64,000 bases of DNA from CAWDZK01 sp963726615 (GTDB taxonomy: Bacteria; Actinomycetota; Actinomycetes; JACCUZ01): positions 186,001-250,000 of the forward strand of contig CAVSCX010000003.1 of the NCBI GenBank assembly GCA_963726615.1, in the 5' to 3' direction. Below, in pieces: positions 37,990-46,493 of the stretch. Within the stretch, counting starts at the first letter, position 1. The number at the start of each line of letters is the position of its first letter. Both the position numbers and the translations under genes were made by a program. The notes under the pieces were generated by a model. That model made no database searches. It was not told the DNA's origin and saw nothing but the letters and a program-made list of their open reading frames with translations.

Positions 37990-39372
37990 ATGACCTACAG
38001 CGCGCTGGACCTGGTCGAGGCGTTGGTCGACCGCGCCGAGGGGCCGGAGCTCGTGGCGCTGGACCTGCAGCTGGACGGGACGGTGTCCGAGCTGGCGGCG
38101 CTGCTGGAGGCGGTCGGCCCGGCGGGGCTGGACGCCGACCGGCTGGTGGCCTACCTCCGCCTGGCCGAGCGGGTCGCGGCCAAGGTCGCCGCCGTGGCCC
38201 AGGACACCGTCGCCGCGATCTCCGACGCGACCGAGGCGCTGGGGCTGCACCCGCACGAGGCCCGGCACGAGATCGCGGCAGCGCTGCGCCAGTCGCCGGT
38301 GACCGCCTCGGCCCGGGTCCGGGTCGCGCTGGACCTGCGGGACCGGTTCCCGGCCACCCTCGAGGCGCTGCACACCGGGCGGATCACCAACCTGCACGCC
38401 ACCCACCTGTCCCGGGAGACCGAGGGACTCGACGACGCCACCGCCGCCGCGGTCGAGGCCCAGGTGCTGCCGGTGATGCCGGTCCAGACCCCGGCCGAGA
38501 CCCGCCGCGCCCTGCGGGACGCGGTCGTGCGGGTCGACCCGGCCGCCGCCGCGGCGCGCGCCCACAGCCAGCACCAGCAGCGGCGGGTCGAGCGGGTCCC
38601 GGACCGCGACGGGCGCACCGGCTGGTACCTGCCGCTGGACGCCGGCACCGAGACCGAGATGTGGGCCCGGACCACCGCCCGGGCCAGGGCCGTGCAGGCC
38701 GCCCGGGTCGCCGCCGGGCTGGACGACCCCGGCCTGGACGCGCTGCGCGTCGACCTTGTCGTCGACGCGATCCTCGGCCAGGACGCCGCCACCGGCCCCA
38801 CCCGCACCCCCGGCCAGCCGGACGACACCGCCCCCGAGGGCGCGCCAGTGGTCGGATCGGTGCCGCGGCTGCCGCGCTGCACGTGCGGCGGCGCGCAGAC
38901 CGCCGCCGTCGTGCTCGACCTGCCCACCGCGCTGCGCCTGGCGGACAACCCCGGCCACCTGCCCGGCTACGGCGCGGTCCCGGCTGACCTCGCCCGCCGG
39001 ATGGCCGCCGACCGCGACTGGGTCAGATGGGTCGTCGAACCCCACACCGGGCAGCTGCTGGACCGCGGCGCCCGCACCTACCGCCCCTCCGACCGGCTCC
39101 GCGGATACATCGCCGCCCGCGACCAGACCTGCGGGTTCCCCGGCTGCAACCACCCCGCCGCCGGCTGCGACTGCGACCACGTCCAGGCCTACCGCGCCGG
39201 CCGCGGCGGGCGGACCGTGCGCCTCAACCTCGGACCGCTCTGCCGCCAGCACCACAACGCCAAGACCCACGGCCGCTGGAAGCTCAGCTACGACCCCGCC
39301 ACCCGCACCAAGACCTGGACCTCACCGCTCGGCCTGACCTACCTCAAACAGACAAGGCCGATCCTCACGTGA
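37990..39372 (+). CDS. DUF222 / HNH endonuclease (13E12-type)
   Basis: 460 aa. Residues ~30-330 are the helical DUF222 domain. The C-terminal HNH nuclease shows CGFPGCNHPAAGCDCDHVQA, then LGPLCRQHHNAKTHGRW: zinc-binding Cys and catalytic His/Asn are intact. Such genes are present in many diverged copies in actinobacteria and may be mobile, though no terminal repeats are visible here. ATG 37990 has TAGGTT (37977-37982) 7 nt upstream. Confidence 0.93.
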   Translation: MTYSALDLVEALVDRAEGPELVALDLQLDGTVSELAALLEAVGPAGLDADRLVAYLRLAERVAAKVAAVAQDTVAAISDATEALGLHPHEARHEIAAALRQSPVTASARVRVALDLRDRFPATLEALHTGRITNLHATHLSRETEGLDDATAAAVEAQVLPVMPVQTPAETRRALRDAVVRVDPAAAAARAHSQHQQRRVERVPDRDGRTGWYLPLDAGTETEMWARTTARARAVQAARVAAGLDDPGLDALRVDLVVDAILGQDAATGPTRTPGQPDDTAPEGAPVVGSVPRLPRCTCGGAQTAAVVLDLPTALRLADNPGHLPGYGAVPADLARRMAADRDWVRWVVEPHTGQLLDRGARTYRPSDRLRGYIAARDQTCGFPGCNHPAAGCDCDHVQAYRAGRGGRTVRLNLGPLCRQHHNAKTHGRWKLSYDPATRTKTWTSPLGLTYLKQTRPILT

Positions 39373-39925
39373 GGTGAGGAAGCCCGAGCCGTTCCAGGAC
39401 GGCACGACAGGTTGCGCCGACGTCTCCGTCGACGGGTGTCACCACGACGGCTCGAGGCCGGGTGCCGACGAAGACGACGAGCCGGTCGTACATCTCTTCC
39501 AGGTGAGGCGAGCCTCCCCCGCGCTCGACCAGATGCGCCGCGTCTCGGTGCACGGGATCGCCCGACGCATGTCGGTGTCGAAACCGCCCGAGCGCGGTCT
39601 CCTTGTCGTCGAGCAGCAGCACCTCGTGAAATTGTGCCGCGACTGCATCGGCGAGCGACTCCAGCTCGTCCACGAACTGCGATCTTCCGACGTACTGCGG
39701 CACGACGACGTCATGCCCGGCCCGCAGGTGCTCGCGCGCCATCGCGAGCGCGAGCCGACGGGCCGCCAGGCCCGCCGACGTCGGGTCGGCGCGCCAGGCG
39801 CCGAGCAGCCCGCGCACGACGTCGACATCAAGGGCGAGGCCCAGCGGATGCTGTTCCACCAGCATCCGGGCGACTGTCGACTTCCCGCACGCAGGTGGGC
39901 CGTTCAGGAGGACGAGGTGCGGCAC
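39365..39925 (-). CDS. P-loop small-molecule kinase-like ATPase
   Basis: 186 aa. Walker A GPPACGKST at the very N-terminus, a DVDVVRGLLGAW catalytic-aspartate segment and a GRFRHRHASGDP lid. It resembles chloramphenicol phosphotransferase/zeta-toxin/gluconate-kinase-like P-loop kinases. Substrate unknown. GTG 39925 has TAGTGT (39932-39937) 6 nt upstream. Its 3' end overlaps the convergent HNH gene by 8 nt. Confidence 0.83.
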   Translation of the reverse strand: MPHLVLLNGPPACGKSTVARMLVEQHPLGLALDVDVVRGLLGAWRADPTSAGLAARRLALAMAREHLRAGHDVVVPQYVGRSQFVDELESLADAVAAQFHEVLLLDDKETALGRFRHRHASGDPVHRDAAHLVERGGGSPHLEEMYDRLVVFVGTRPRAVVVTPVDGDVGATCRAVLERLGLPHLT

Positions 39926-39991
39926 AGCTCGACACTACGAACTGCCAGGAAATACCGCGCCAGGGCCTCCCGGAGCCGGGACCATCGACAG

Positions 39992-40531
39992 GTGGCCGAC
40001 GCCGTGACCGTCCGACCCGCCCTCGGACGTGACTTCGCCCGCCTTCAGGCGATCGAGGTGGCGGCAGGCGAGATGTTCCGGGCCCTGGGCATGGACCTCG
40101 TCGCTGACGACGACCCGTTCACCGTCGAGGAGCTCCGGGTGTACGCCGACGCCGGCCGGGCCTGGGTCGCGGTGTCTTCGGATCCCGACGACGCCGACGG
40201 ATACCTCCTGCTGGACGTCGTCGACGGGGCGGCGCACATCGAGCAGGTCTCCGTCCATCCCGACGCAGCTCGCCGCGGCATCGGCCGCGCGCTCGTCGAG
40301 CACGTCGCACGCTGGGCCGCCGACGCGGGGTTCTTCGCCATGACGCTGACGACCTACCTGGACGTGCCCTGGAACGGGCCGTACTACGAGCGGCTCGGCT
40401 TCCGGCACCTACCGCCCGACCAGGAGGGGCCGGGACTCCGTCGGGTCCGGGACCACGAGCGGGCGCACGGGCTGGACGCGTGGCCGCGCGCCAGCATGCG
40501 GCGCGACCTCACCCGCGGAGGCAGCTCCTGA
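39992..40531 (+). CDS. GNAT-family N-acetyltransferase
   Basis: 179 aa. The CoA-binding motif is VSVHPDAARRGIGRALVEHV; the C-terminal YYERLGFRHLPPDQEGPGLR is typical of small-molecule acetyltransferases. GTG 39992 is used; a GTG four codons later is also possible. It overlaps the end of the convergent MutL-like gene by 23 nt. Substrate unknown. Confidence 0.85.
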   Translation: MADAVTVRPALGRDFARLQAIEVAAGEMFRALGMDLVADDDPFTVEELRVYADAGRAWVAVSSDPDDADGYLLLDVVDGAAHIEQVSVHPDAARRGIGRALVEHVARWAADAGFFAMTLTTYLDVPWNGPYYERLGFRHLPPDQEGPGLRRVRDHERAHGLDAWPRASMRRDLTRGGSS

Positions 40532-41831
40532 CCAGCCTCCCCGCTGCATCCGGGTGCTGCTCGGCGAGCAGTCCCGCCGCGGCGAGCACGTACTGCGTGT
40601 CCACCACCGTCCGGGCCCGCTCCGGCACCGCCCACCCGCCGGCAAGGTCGCCCGTGGCCGGGCCCAGCGCTGCCGCGGCACGTTCGCCCGTCGCGTGGCG
40701 GAGGACGCCGCCAGACCCGACGACCAGCCCGACCTGGCGCAGGTCCTTCCCGCTGCCGCGCGCGTGCCTTCGCAGCGCGACAGTCACCGCGAGCCGGGCC
40801 AGCTCGGCGTCCTCGTCCCACCCCTGATCGTCGTCCGGGAGGTACGCCGGATCCACCACCCGCTGCGCGGCAGCGGCCCGGAGCCGCTCGGCCGCCACCC
40901 CGTCGAGCAGCCGCTCGGAGACGGCCGCCTCGACGACGCCGGAGGCGCCCCAGCGCATCCCGAGGTCGCCCTCGACGGTGCGGCTGCGCCACAGGACCTC
41001 GACGACCTCCTTGCGCAGCACCGCGTCCTCGCCCTGCGGAGTGACGACCGAGTAGACGTCGGTGGTCGCCCCGCCGACGTCGACGACCAGCACGTCGCCC
41101 GCTCCCCTGACGTCGCCGGCGCCGTCGGCCAGCACCTCGACGCCGGCGAGCACGGCGTCCGGTGTGGCGGCGCGCACCATGGCCGGGAAGTCGGCCCGCG
41201 ACGAGAGACCCTTCCCTCCGATGACGTGGTCGATGAAGACCCCACGGATCGCCAGCCGTGCCGGCAGCGGGTCCAACCGGCCGATCTCCGGCAGCACGTT
41301 GGCCGTCGCGGTCACCGTCACCCCGGCCGACGTCAGCGCAGCCACCACGTCGTCGCGCGCGTCGGCGTTGCCCGCCACGACGACCGGCACGACGAGCCGT
41401 CGCCCCGCCAGCGCGGCTGCGTTGTGCCGGAGGATCTCGGCGTTGCCGCCGTCGGTGCCCCCGACGAGCAGCACCACGTCCGGCCGCGCCGCCAGCAGGG
41501 CGTCGAGCCCGTCGTCGTCCAGCGGGCCGGCCCCCACGTGCTCCACCCGCGCTCCGGCCGACAGCCCGACCCGGTGCCCCGCCTCGGCCGTCACCAGCTG
41601 CTCGTAGCCGATCACCGCCAGCCGCAGCCCGCCACCCGCCGACGAGCACGCCATGGTCTCGGTGCCGGGCCCGGCACCGAGCGATGCCCGCACGGCGTCG
41701 ACGCCGTCCATGACGTCAGTGGCCACAGTCGTGGGGTGGGCCGCGGTGCCGAGCAGCGTGCCGTCGTCGACGTCGACCAGCGCAGCCTTGGTGAACGTCG
41801 ACCCGACGTCGACGCAGACGACCGCCGGCAC
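40509..41831 (-). CDS. Glutamate mutase L (MutL)-like ASKHA ATPase
   Basis: 440 aa. The actin-like nucleotide-binding motifs are clear: phosphate 1 VCVDVGSTFTKAAL at the N-terminus, phosphate 2 VVDVGGATTDVYSV near residue 240, and a C-terminal VVGSGGVLRHATG. MutL proteins are thought to reactivate B12-dependent mutases, but no mutase is visible. It starts 1 nt after metB ends on the same strand and is probably co-transcribed with it. Overlaps the convergent GNAT by 23 nt. Confidence 0.88.
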   Translation of the reverse strand: MPAVVCVDVGSTFTKAALVDVDDGTLLGTAAHPTTVATDVMDGVDAVRASLGAGPGTETMACSSAGGGLRLAVIGYEQLVTAEAGHRVGLSAGARVEHVGAGPLDDDGLDALLAARPDVVLLVGGTDGGNAEILRHNAAALAGRRLVVPVVVAGNADARDDVVAALTSAGVTVTATANVLPEIGRLDPLPARLAIRGVFIDHVIGGKGLSSRADFPAMVRAATPDAVLAGVEVLADGAGDVRGAGDVLVVDVGGATTDVYSVVTPQGEDAVLRKEVVEVLWRSRTVEGDLGMRWGASGVVEAAVSERLLDGVAAERLRAAAAQRVVDPAYLPDDDQGWDEDAELARLAVTVALRRHARGSGKDLRQVGLVVGSGGVLRHATGERAAAALGPATGDLAGGWAVPERARTVVDTQYVLAAAGLLAEQHPDAAGRLVRSCLRG

Positions 41832-41832
41832 G

Positions 41833-42969
41833 TCAGGCGAGCGCGCGGGTCAGGTCCTCGACCAGGTCCTCGACGGCCTCGATGCCCACGGACAGTCGCA
41901 CCAGGTCGGCCGGGACCTCCAGCGGCGACCCCGCGACCGACGCGTGCGTCATCCGGCCGGGGTGCTCGATCAGCGACTCCACCCCGCCCAGCGACTCGCC
42001 CAGGGTGAACACCTCGGCCCGGTTGCAGACCTCGAGCGCGGCCTCTTCTCCCCCGGCCACCCGGAACGACACCATGCCCCCGAACGCCTTCATCTGCTTG
42101 ACCGCGACGTCGTGACCGGGGTGCTCGGGAAGGCCGGGGTAGTAGACCTCGGCGACCTTGGGGTGCGCCGCGAGCAGGTCGACGATGCGCTCGGCGTTCG
42201 CGCAGTGCCGGTCCATCCGGACGCCGAGCGTCTTGATGCCGCGGAGCACCAGCCACGAGTCGAACGGCCCTGCCACCGCTCCCATCGCGTTCTGGTGGTA
42301 CGCCACCTTCTCGGCGAGCTCGTCGTCGGCCAGCACGAGTGCGCCGCCGACCACGTCGGAGTGGCCGCCGAGGTACTTGGTGGTCGAGTGCACCACAGCA
42401 TCGGCACCGAGGGCGACCGGCTGCTGCAGATACGGCGAGGCGAAGGTGTTGTCGACGACCAACAGCGCGCCCGCGTCGTGAGCGACCTCGGCGACCGCCG
42501 CGATGTCGACGATGCCGAGCAGGGGGTTGGTCGGCGTCTCGAGCCACACCACCTTCGTCTCGCCCGGCCGGATCGCGGCCCGGACCGAGCCGGCGTCGTG
42601 CCCGGCGGCGGGGGTGTAGGCCAGCCCCCAGGCCTCGTGCACCTTCGCGAAGAGCCGGTAGGTGCCGCCGTACGCGTCACCCGGGATGACCGCGTGGTCA
42701 CCGGGACGGCAGACCGTGCGCAGCAGGGTGTCCTCGGCTGCCAGCCCGGAGGCGAAGGCGAGCCCGCGACGACCCCCCTCGATCGCCGCCAGGCACTCCT
42801 CGAGCGCGGTCCGCGTCGGGTTCGCGCTGCGGCTGTACTCGTAGCCGCCGCGAAGCCCACCGACGCCGTCCTGCTTGTAGGTCGAGGTCTGGTAGATCGG
42901 CGGGACCACCGCTCCGGTCAGCGGGTCCGGCTCCTGGCCGGCATGGATCGCGAGGGTCTCGAAGTGCAT
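41833..42969 (-). CDS. metB: Cystathionine gamma-synthase
   Basis: 378 aa. PLP-dependent enzyme of the Cys/Met metabolism family, forming cystathionine from an acyl-homoserine and cysteine. The PLP Lys is in VHSTTKYLGGHSD, with YQTSTYKQDGVGGLRGGYEY and SLGGVESLIEHP typical of bacterial CGS. ATG 42969 has TACCCT (42976-42981) 6 nt upstream. An ATG at 43023 also has an AAAGGTGAG site; the shorter start fits homologues. With cbs at 50.6 kb it forms the two arms of transsulfuration. Corresponds to Rv1079. Confidence 0.94.
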   Translation of the reverse strand: MHFETLAIHAGQEPDPLTGAVVPPIYQTSTYKQDGVGGLRGGYEYSRSANPTRTALEECLAAIEGGRRGLAFASGLAAEDTLLRTVCRPGDHAVIPGDAYGGTYRLFAKVHEAWGLAYTPAAGHDAGSVRAAIRPGETKVVWLETPTNPLLGIVDIAAVAEVAHDAGALLVVDNTFASPYLQQPVALGADAVVHSTTKYLGGHSDVVGGALVLADDELAEKVAYHQNAMGAVAGPFDSWLVLRGIKTLGVRMDRHCANAERIVDLLAAHPKVAEVYYPGLPEHPGHDVAVKQMKAFGGMVSFRVAGGEEAALEVCNRAEVFTLGESLGGVESLIEHPGRMTHASVAGSPLEVPADLVRLSVGIEAVEDLVEDLTRALA

Positions 42970-43148
42970 GCCCCCAGGGTAGGGCGAGCCGTCGCTGTCT
43001 CCGGCCGCGGCTGGGTTCGCCATGTGCTTGCGCTCACCTTTCGGCTGCGTACCGCCTCGGCAGCCGTGCCGGAGCGACTGAGGACGCGCCGTGAGGCCCT
43101 GCTTGTCGAGAACGAGTGGGTCAAGGGCGAGTGGACCAGCGAGCTCGA

Positions 43149-44003
43149 CTACGCACTGCTCGCCGACGAGTGGCGGGCCAGCCGGTCCAACGCCTGACGC
43201 ACCGCTCCCGGCACCTCAAGCCACGGCAGGTGCCCGGCTCCCGGCACGACCTCGCTCCAGGCGCCCGGGACCCGGTCCGCGCTGTCCCGGCCGGCGCTGT
43301 TCGGGATGCTGCTCCGCTCCCCCAGGACGACGCCCAGCGGGACAGCGATCGCCGGGAGCATGTCCTCGAGCTCCGGCAGCCGCTCGACCAGGTCGGAGAA
43401 CAGCCCGCTGTACGCCGGGATCGACAGCCGGATCGCCGGCATCGGTGGTGCGGTTGCGGGGTCGGCGAAGTACGCCGGCCAGAACAGCCGGAGGCTCTCC
43501 AGCGCCTGCTCCTCGGTGACCTCGCCCTCTTGCGCGAGCCGGTCCAGCTCAGCCGCCCGGTCCCGGTCGGCGGCCGGGGTCCGGCGGGCCATCTCGGCCT
43601 CGAACTCGGCGTTGCCGCCGTCGCCCACCGCACCGAGCGGGTCCACGGCGAGGACGCCGAGCAGCCGCTCCGGCAGGCGCCCCGCCGCCCAGAACGCCAG
43701 GTGGCCGCCCCACGAGCTGCCCACGACGTAGGCCCGGTCCCAGCCGAGGTGTTCCAGGACCGCGACCACATCGGCCAGCGCCTCGTCGATGGTGAACGCG
43801 CCCTCCGTCGTCGACGGCTCGATGCCCCGCTGCTGGAAGGCAGCGACCCGGTACGCCGGCGCGAGGTCGGCCACCAGCCCGTCGACGACCGACACCGAGA
43901 GGCCGGGCCCGCCGTGCAGCACCAGCACGGGCGGACCGTCGCCGGTCACGTACCCCGCCAGCACTCCACCGTCGGCCGGTGCCTCGAACTCCTCGACCGT
44001 CAT
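43149..44003 (-). CDS. Alpha/beta-hydrolase, proline-iminopeptidase-like
   Basis: 284 aa. The S33 oxyanion motif HGGPG (VLHGGPGLSVSV), nucleophile elbow GSSWGGHLAFW and catalytic His in GAGHLPW are visible. No signal peptide, so it is cytoplasmic. Substrate may be a short peptide or an ester. ATG 44003 lies 26 nt from the divergent amidinotransferase-fold gene, so the promoters must overlap. Confidence 0.88.
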   Translation of the reverse strand: MTVEEFEAPADGGVLAGYVTGDGPPVLVLHGGPGLSVSVVDGLVADLAPAYRVAAFQQRGIEPSTTEGAFTIDEALADVVAVLEHLGWDRAYVVGSSWGGHLAFWAAGRLPERLLGVLAVDPLGAVGDGGNAEFEAEMARRTPAADRDRAAELDRLAQEGEVTEEQALESLRLFWPAYFADPATAPPMPAIRLSIPAYSGLFSDLVERLPELEDMLPAIAVPLGVVLGERSSIPNSAGRDSADRVPGAWSEVVPGAGHLPWLEVPGAVRQALDRLARHSSASSA

Positions 44004-44029
44004 GCGCGCGATCCTGGCACGATGCCGCC

Positions 44030-44893
44030 ATGACCCCCTCAGCGACCGGTAGCACGTACGGCGTCCGCTCGATGTCCGCGCCGCTGCGGCGCGTCCTCAC
44101 CGTCCGGCCGGCCACGGACGGCGACTTCCTCGGCGCCGGCTGGCGCCAGCCCGACCCGGACGCCCTGGTTCGCGAGCACGCGGCGTTCGTCGAGCTGCTC
44201 GACGGCCTCGGGGTCGAGGTGGTCGTCGCGGACGCTCCCCACGGCATGGTCGACGCCTGTTTCGCGTACGACCCGGTCTTCGTCACCGGGGCAGGCGCGG
44301 TCGAGCTGCGGATGGTCAAGCCGGCTCGGAACCCCGAGCCGGGCTTCCTGGTGGCCGAGGTCGAGAAGGCCGGCGTCCCCGTCCTCGGCCGGCTCACCGG
44401 CACGGCGACCGCGGACGGCGGGGACATGTGCTGGCTGGACGAGTCGACGCTCGCCGTCGGCCGCGGGTACCGCACCAACGCCGAGGCGCACCGCCAGCTC
44501 GCGGAGCTGCTGCGGGCCGAGGGGGTCGTGGTGGAGCGCGCCGACCTCCCGCACCACCTCGGCGCCGCCCACGTCATGCACCTGATGTCCGTGGTGTCCC
44601 CTGTCTCGGCCGACCTCGCCGTGGTCTTCGAGCCGCTCGCCCCGGTGCCGCTGCTGGAGATGCTCGCCGACCGCGGCTACCGGGTCGTGCCCGCCGACCC
44701 GGACGAGCTGGACGACCAGGGCTGCAACGTCCTCGCAGTCCGGCCCGGGGTGGTGGTGATGGCCGACTCCGCCCCGCGGACCAGGGCCGCCCTGGAGCGG
44801 GCCGGCGTCGAGGTGCACACCTACGCCGCGAACGAGATCAACAAGGGCGACGGCGGACCGACCTGCCTGACCCGCCCGCTGCTTCGGGGCTGA
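44030..44893 (+). CDS. Amidinotransferase / dimethylargininase-fold enzyme
   Basis: 287 aa. Guanidino-modifying superfamily with the beta/alpha-propeller fold. Visible active-site elements are ADGGDMCWLDE, HHLGAAHVMHLMS (His) and the catalytic Cys in GDGGPTCLTRPLL at the C-terminus. The layout is closest to dimethylarginine dimethylaminohydrolase-like proteins; arginine deiminase activity is also possible. ATG 44030 has a CACGAT hexamer 6 nt upstream. Confidence 0.88.
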   Translation: MTPSATGSTYGVRSMSAPLRRVLTVRPATDGDFLGAGWRQPDPDALVREHAAFVELLDGLGVEVVVADAPHGMVDACFAYDPVFVTGAGAVELRMVKPARNPEPGFLVAEVEKAGVPVLGRLTGTATADGGDMCWLDESTLAVGRGYRTNAEAHRQLAELLRAEGVVVERADLPHHLGAAHVMHLMSVVSPVSADLAVVFEPLAPVPLLEMLADRGYRVVPADPDELDDQGCNVLAVRPGVVVMADSAPRTRAALERAGVEVHTYAANEINKGDGGPTCLTRPLLRG

Positions 44894-44995
44894 GTGCCGG
44901 CCGGGTACTTGGTCCCGGCCCATCCGGCCACGCGACCCTCCCCCTCTACCGCCCCGTCCAGGAGCCTGAGTGGTGCGAGGAGAGGTGAGTGCGTC

Positions 44996-45520
44996 ATGAG
45001 GGTTCTGGTCGCTGTCGCGAGCAGGCACGGAGCAACCTCCGAGATCGCCGAGGCCATCGGTGCCGAGCTGCGGCGTTCTGCTGCGCGCGACCAGCCGGCG
45101 GCACAGGTGGACGTGCGGGCCATCGGCACGATCGCCGACGTCGAGGACTACGACGCCGTGGTGATCGGCAGCGCCGTCTACCTCGGGCGCTGGCTCAAGA
45201 CCGCCCGGAACTTCGTGACAGCACAGGCCGGATCGCTACGCGGGCGACCGGTCTGGCTGTTCTCCAGCGGGCCAGTCGGCGGTGCGTCGCAGCCGGGCCT
45301 CGAGCTGGCCGCCATCGACGCCCTGGTGCAGAGCTGCGGTGCGCGCGAGCACCAGCTCTTCGCAGGTCGGCTGCGCGCGACCGACCTCAACGCCGCCGAG
45401 CGGCTGGCAGTGCGCGCCGTCCACGCCGATCAGGGTGACTTCCGCGACTGGGCCGGCATCGGCCGCTGGGCGCGCGCGATCGCCGCGGACCTGGCGGGCT
45501 CCACCCCGTTGCCGGGATGA
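44996..45520 (+). CDS. Flavodoxin-domain protein (HemG-like)
   Basis: 174 aa. FMN-phosphate loop at the N-terminus (VAVASRHGATSEIAEAIG), then DAVVIGSAVYLGRWLK and VWLFSSGPVGG. It resembles menaquinone-dependent protoporphyrinogen dehydrogenase-like flavodoxins, but no heme genes are near, so the role is open. ATG 44996 follows GCGAGGAGAGG with suitable spacing. Confidence 0.85.
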   Translation: MRVLVAVASRHGATSEIAEAIGAELRRSAARDQPAAQVDVRAIGTIADVEDYDAVVIGSAVYLGRWLKTARNFVTAQAGSLRGRPVWLFSSGPVGGASQPGLELAAIDALVQSCGAREHQLFAGRLRATDLNAAERLAVRAVHADQGDFRDWAGIGRWARAIAADLAGSTPLPG

Positions 45521-45653
45521 CCCGCCGCGACACGGCGCTCCTGGTACTCGCCGCCGACGCCTTCGTCCTGCTCGCGGGCCGCACGGGGCTGGCTCGGCCG
45601 TCGGATGGAATCTCCGCCGGCGCAGACGCGTTTGGAGGACCAGGAGGTCACCC

Positions 45654-46346
45654 ATGTTCTTCGGCAGGAAGCCCGTGCACGTCAGCCCACAGGACGCCCT
45701 ACCCGGTCGTCCTGAGCGGCAGTTCCGGATCGCCCCCGACCACGTCGTCCTCGGGACCCCGATCGAGGGGCCGGTGCCCGCCGGGCACGAGGAGCTCTTC
45801 GTCGCGATGGGCTGCTTCTGGGGGTCCGAGCGGATCTTCTGGGAGATCCCCGGCGTTCACACCACGGCGGTCGGATACCAGGGCGGCTACACCCCGAACC
45901 CGACGTACGACGAGACCTGCACCGGCCTGACCGGCCACACCGAGGCGGTCCGGGTCGTCTACGACCCCGCCAAGGTCTCGCTCGAGACGCTGCTCAAGGC
46001 GTTCTGGGAGAACCACGACCCGACGACCCCGGACCAGCAGGGCAACGACGTCGGCACCCAGTACCGGTCCGCCGTCTACACCACCAGCGACGCCCAGCTC
46101 GCGGCCGTCGAGGAGTCCCGGGCGCGCTACCAGCAGGCGCTCAAGGAGGCCGGCTTCGGGGAGATCTCGACCGAGATCCGGCCGGCGTCCGAGGCCGGCG
46201 AGTTCTTCTACGCCGAGGACTACCACCAGGGCTACCTGCACAAGAACCCGCGGGGCTACTGCAACCACGGCTTCTGCCAGGTCGCCTACGACGCCGCGTC
46301 GCACGGGCAGGACGCCCCGACCCGGGTCGAGCTCCCCGAGGCCTGA
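45654..46346 (+). CDS. msrA: Peptide methionine (S)-S-oxide reductase
   Basis: 230 aa. Repairs oxidised methionine. The active-site MGCFWGSERIFWE holds the catalytic Cys; resolving cysteines are in GYCNHGFCQ at the C-terminus. GYQGGYTPNPTYDETCTGLT is the usual second motif. ATG 45654 has AGGAGG upstream. A ~50-residue N-terminal extension before the core is common in actinobacterial MsrA. Confidence 0.95.
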   Translation: MFFGRKPVHVSPQDALPGRPERQFRIAPDHVVLGTPIEGPVPAGHEELFVAMGCFWGSERIFWEIPGVHTTAVGYQGGYTPNPTYDETCTGLTGHTEAVRVVYDPAKVSLETLLKAFWENHDPTTPDQQGNDVGTQYRSAVYTTSDAQLAAVEESRARYQQALKEAGFGEISTEIRPASEAGEFFYAEDYHQGYLHKNPRGYCNHGFCQVAYDAASHGQDAPTRVELPEA

Positions 46347-46382
46347 CCGTCCCGGAGGTCGATGGACGGGAGCCGCGAGGTC

Positions 46383-46411
46383 TTGTCGACCGACCCCGGG
46401 AGGAGTACATA
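46383..46411 (+). promoter_or_regulatory. Sigma70-type promoter upstream of the S33 peptidase
   Basis: TTGTCG (46383-46388) and TACATA (46406-46411) are separated by 17 nt, the standard housekeeping spacing. The predicted start lies about 75 nt before GTG 46494, leaving a leader with a GGAGGGAGG site. Confidence 0.5.
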
Positions 46412-46493
46412 CAGGTGGGCCTGACGGCCACCAACGGGGCGACCGACGGGGGCCCAGCGGCGCAGCAGCGCCGCCGGAGAGGGAGGTCCGCCC

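Noticed and set aside
37990..39372. Insertion element around the DUF222/HNH gene
   Set aside because: No terminal inverted repeats or target-site duplications were found. The gene looks like an ordinary dispersed 13E12-type copy.
43065..43197. Small plus-strand gene ending EWTSELDYALLADEWRASRSN
   Set aside because: It has no ribosome binding site and is antisense to the well-supported end of the hydrolase gene at 43149.
45517..45653. Extra short gene between flavodoxin and msrA
   Set aside because: An open frame starts at an ATGA overlap but runs into msrA out of frame and shows no natural protein sequence beyond ~40 residues.
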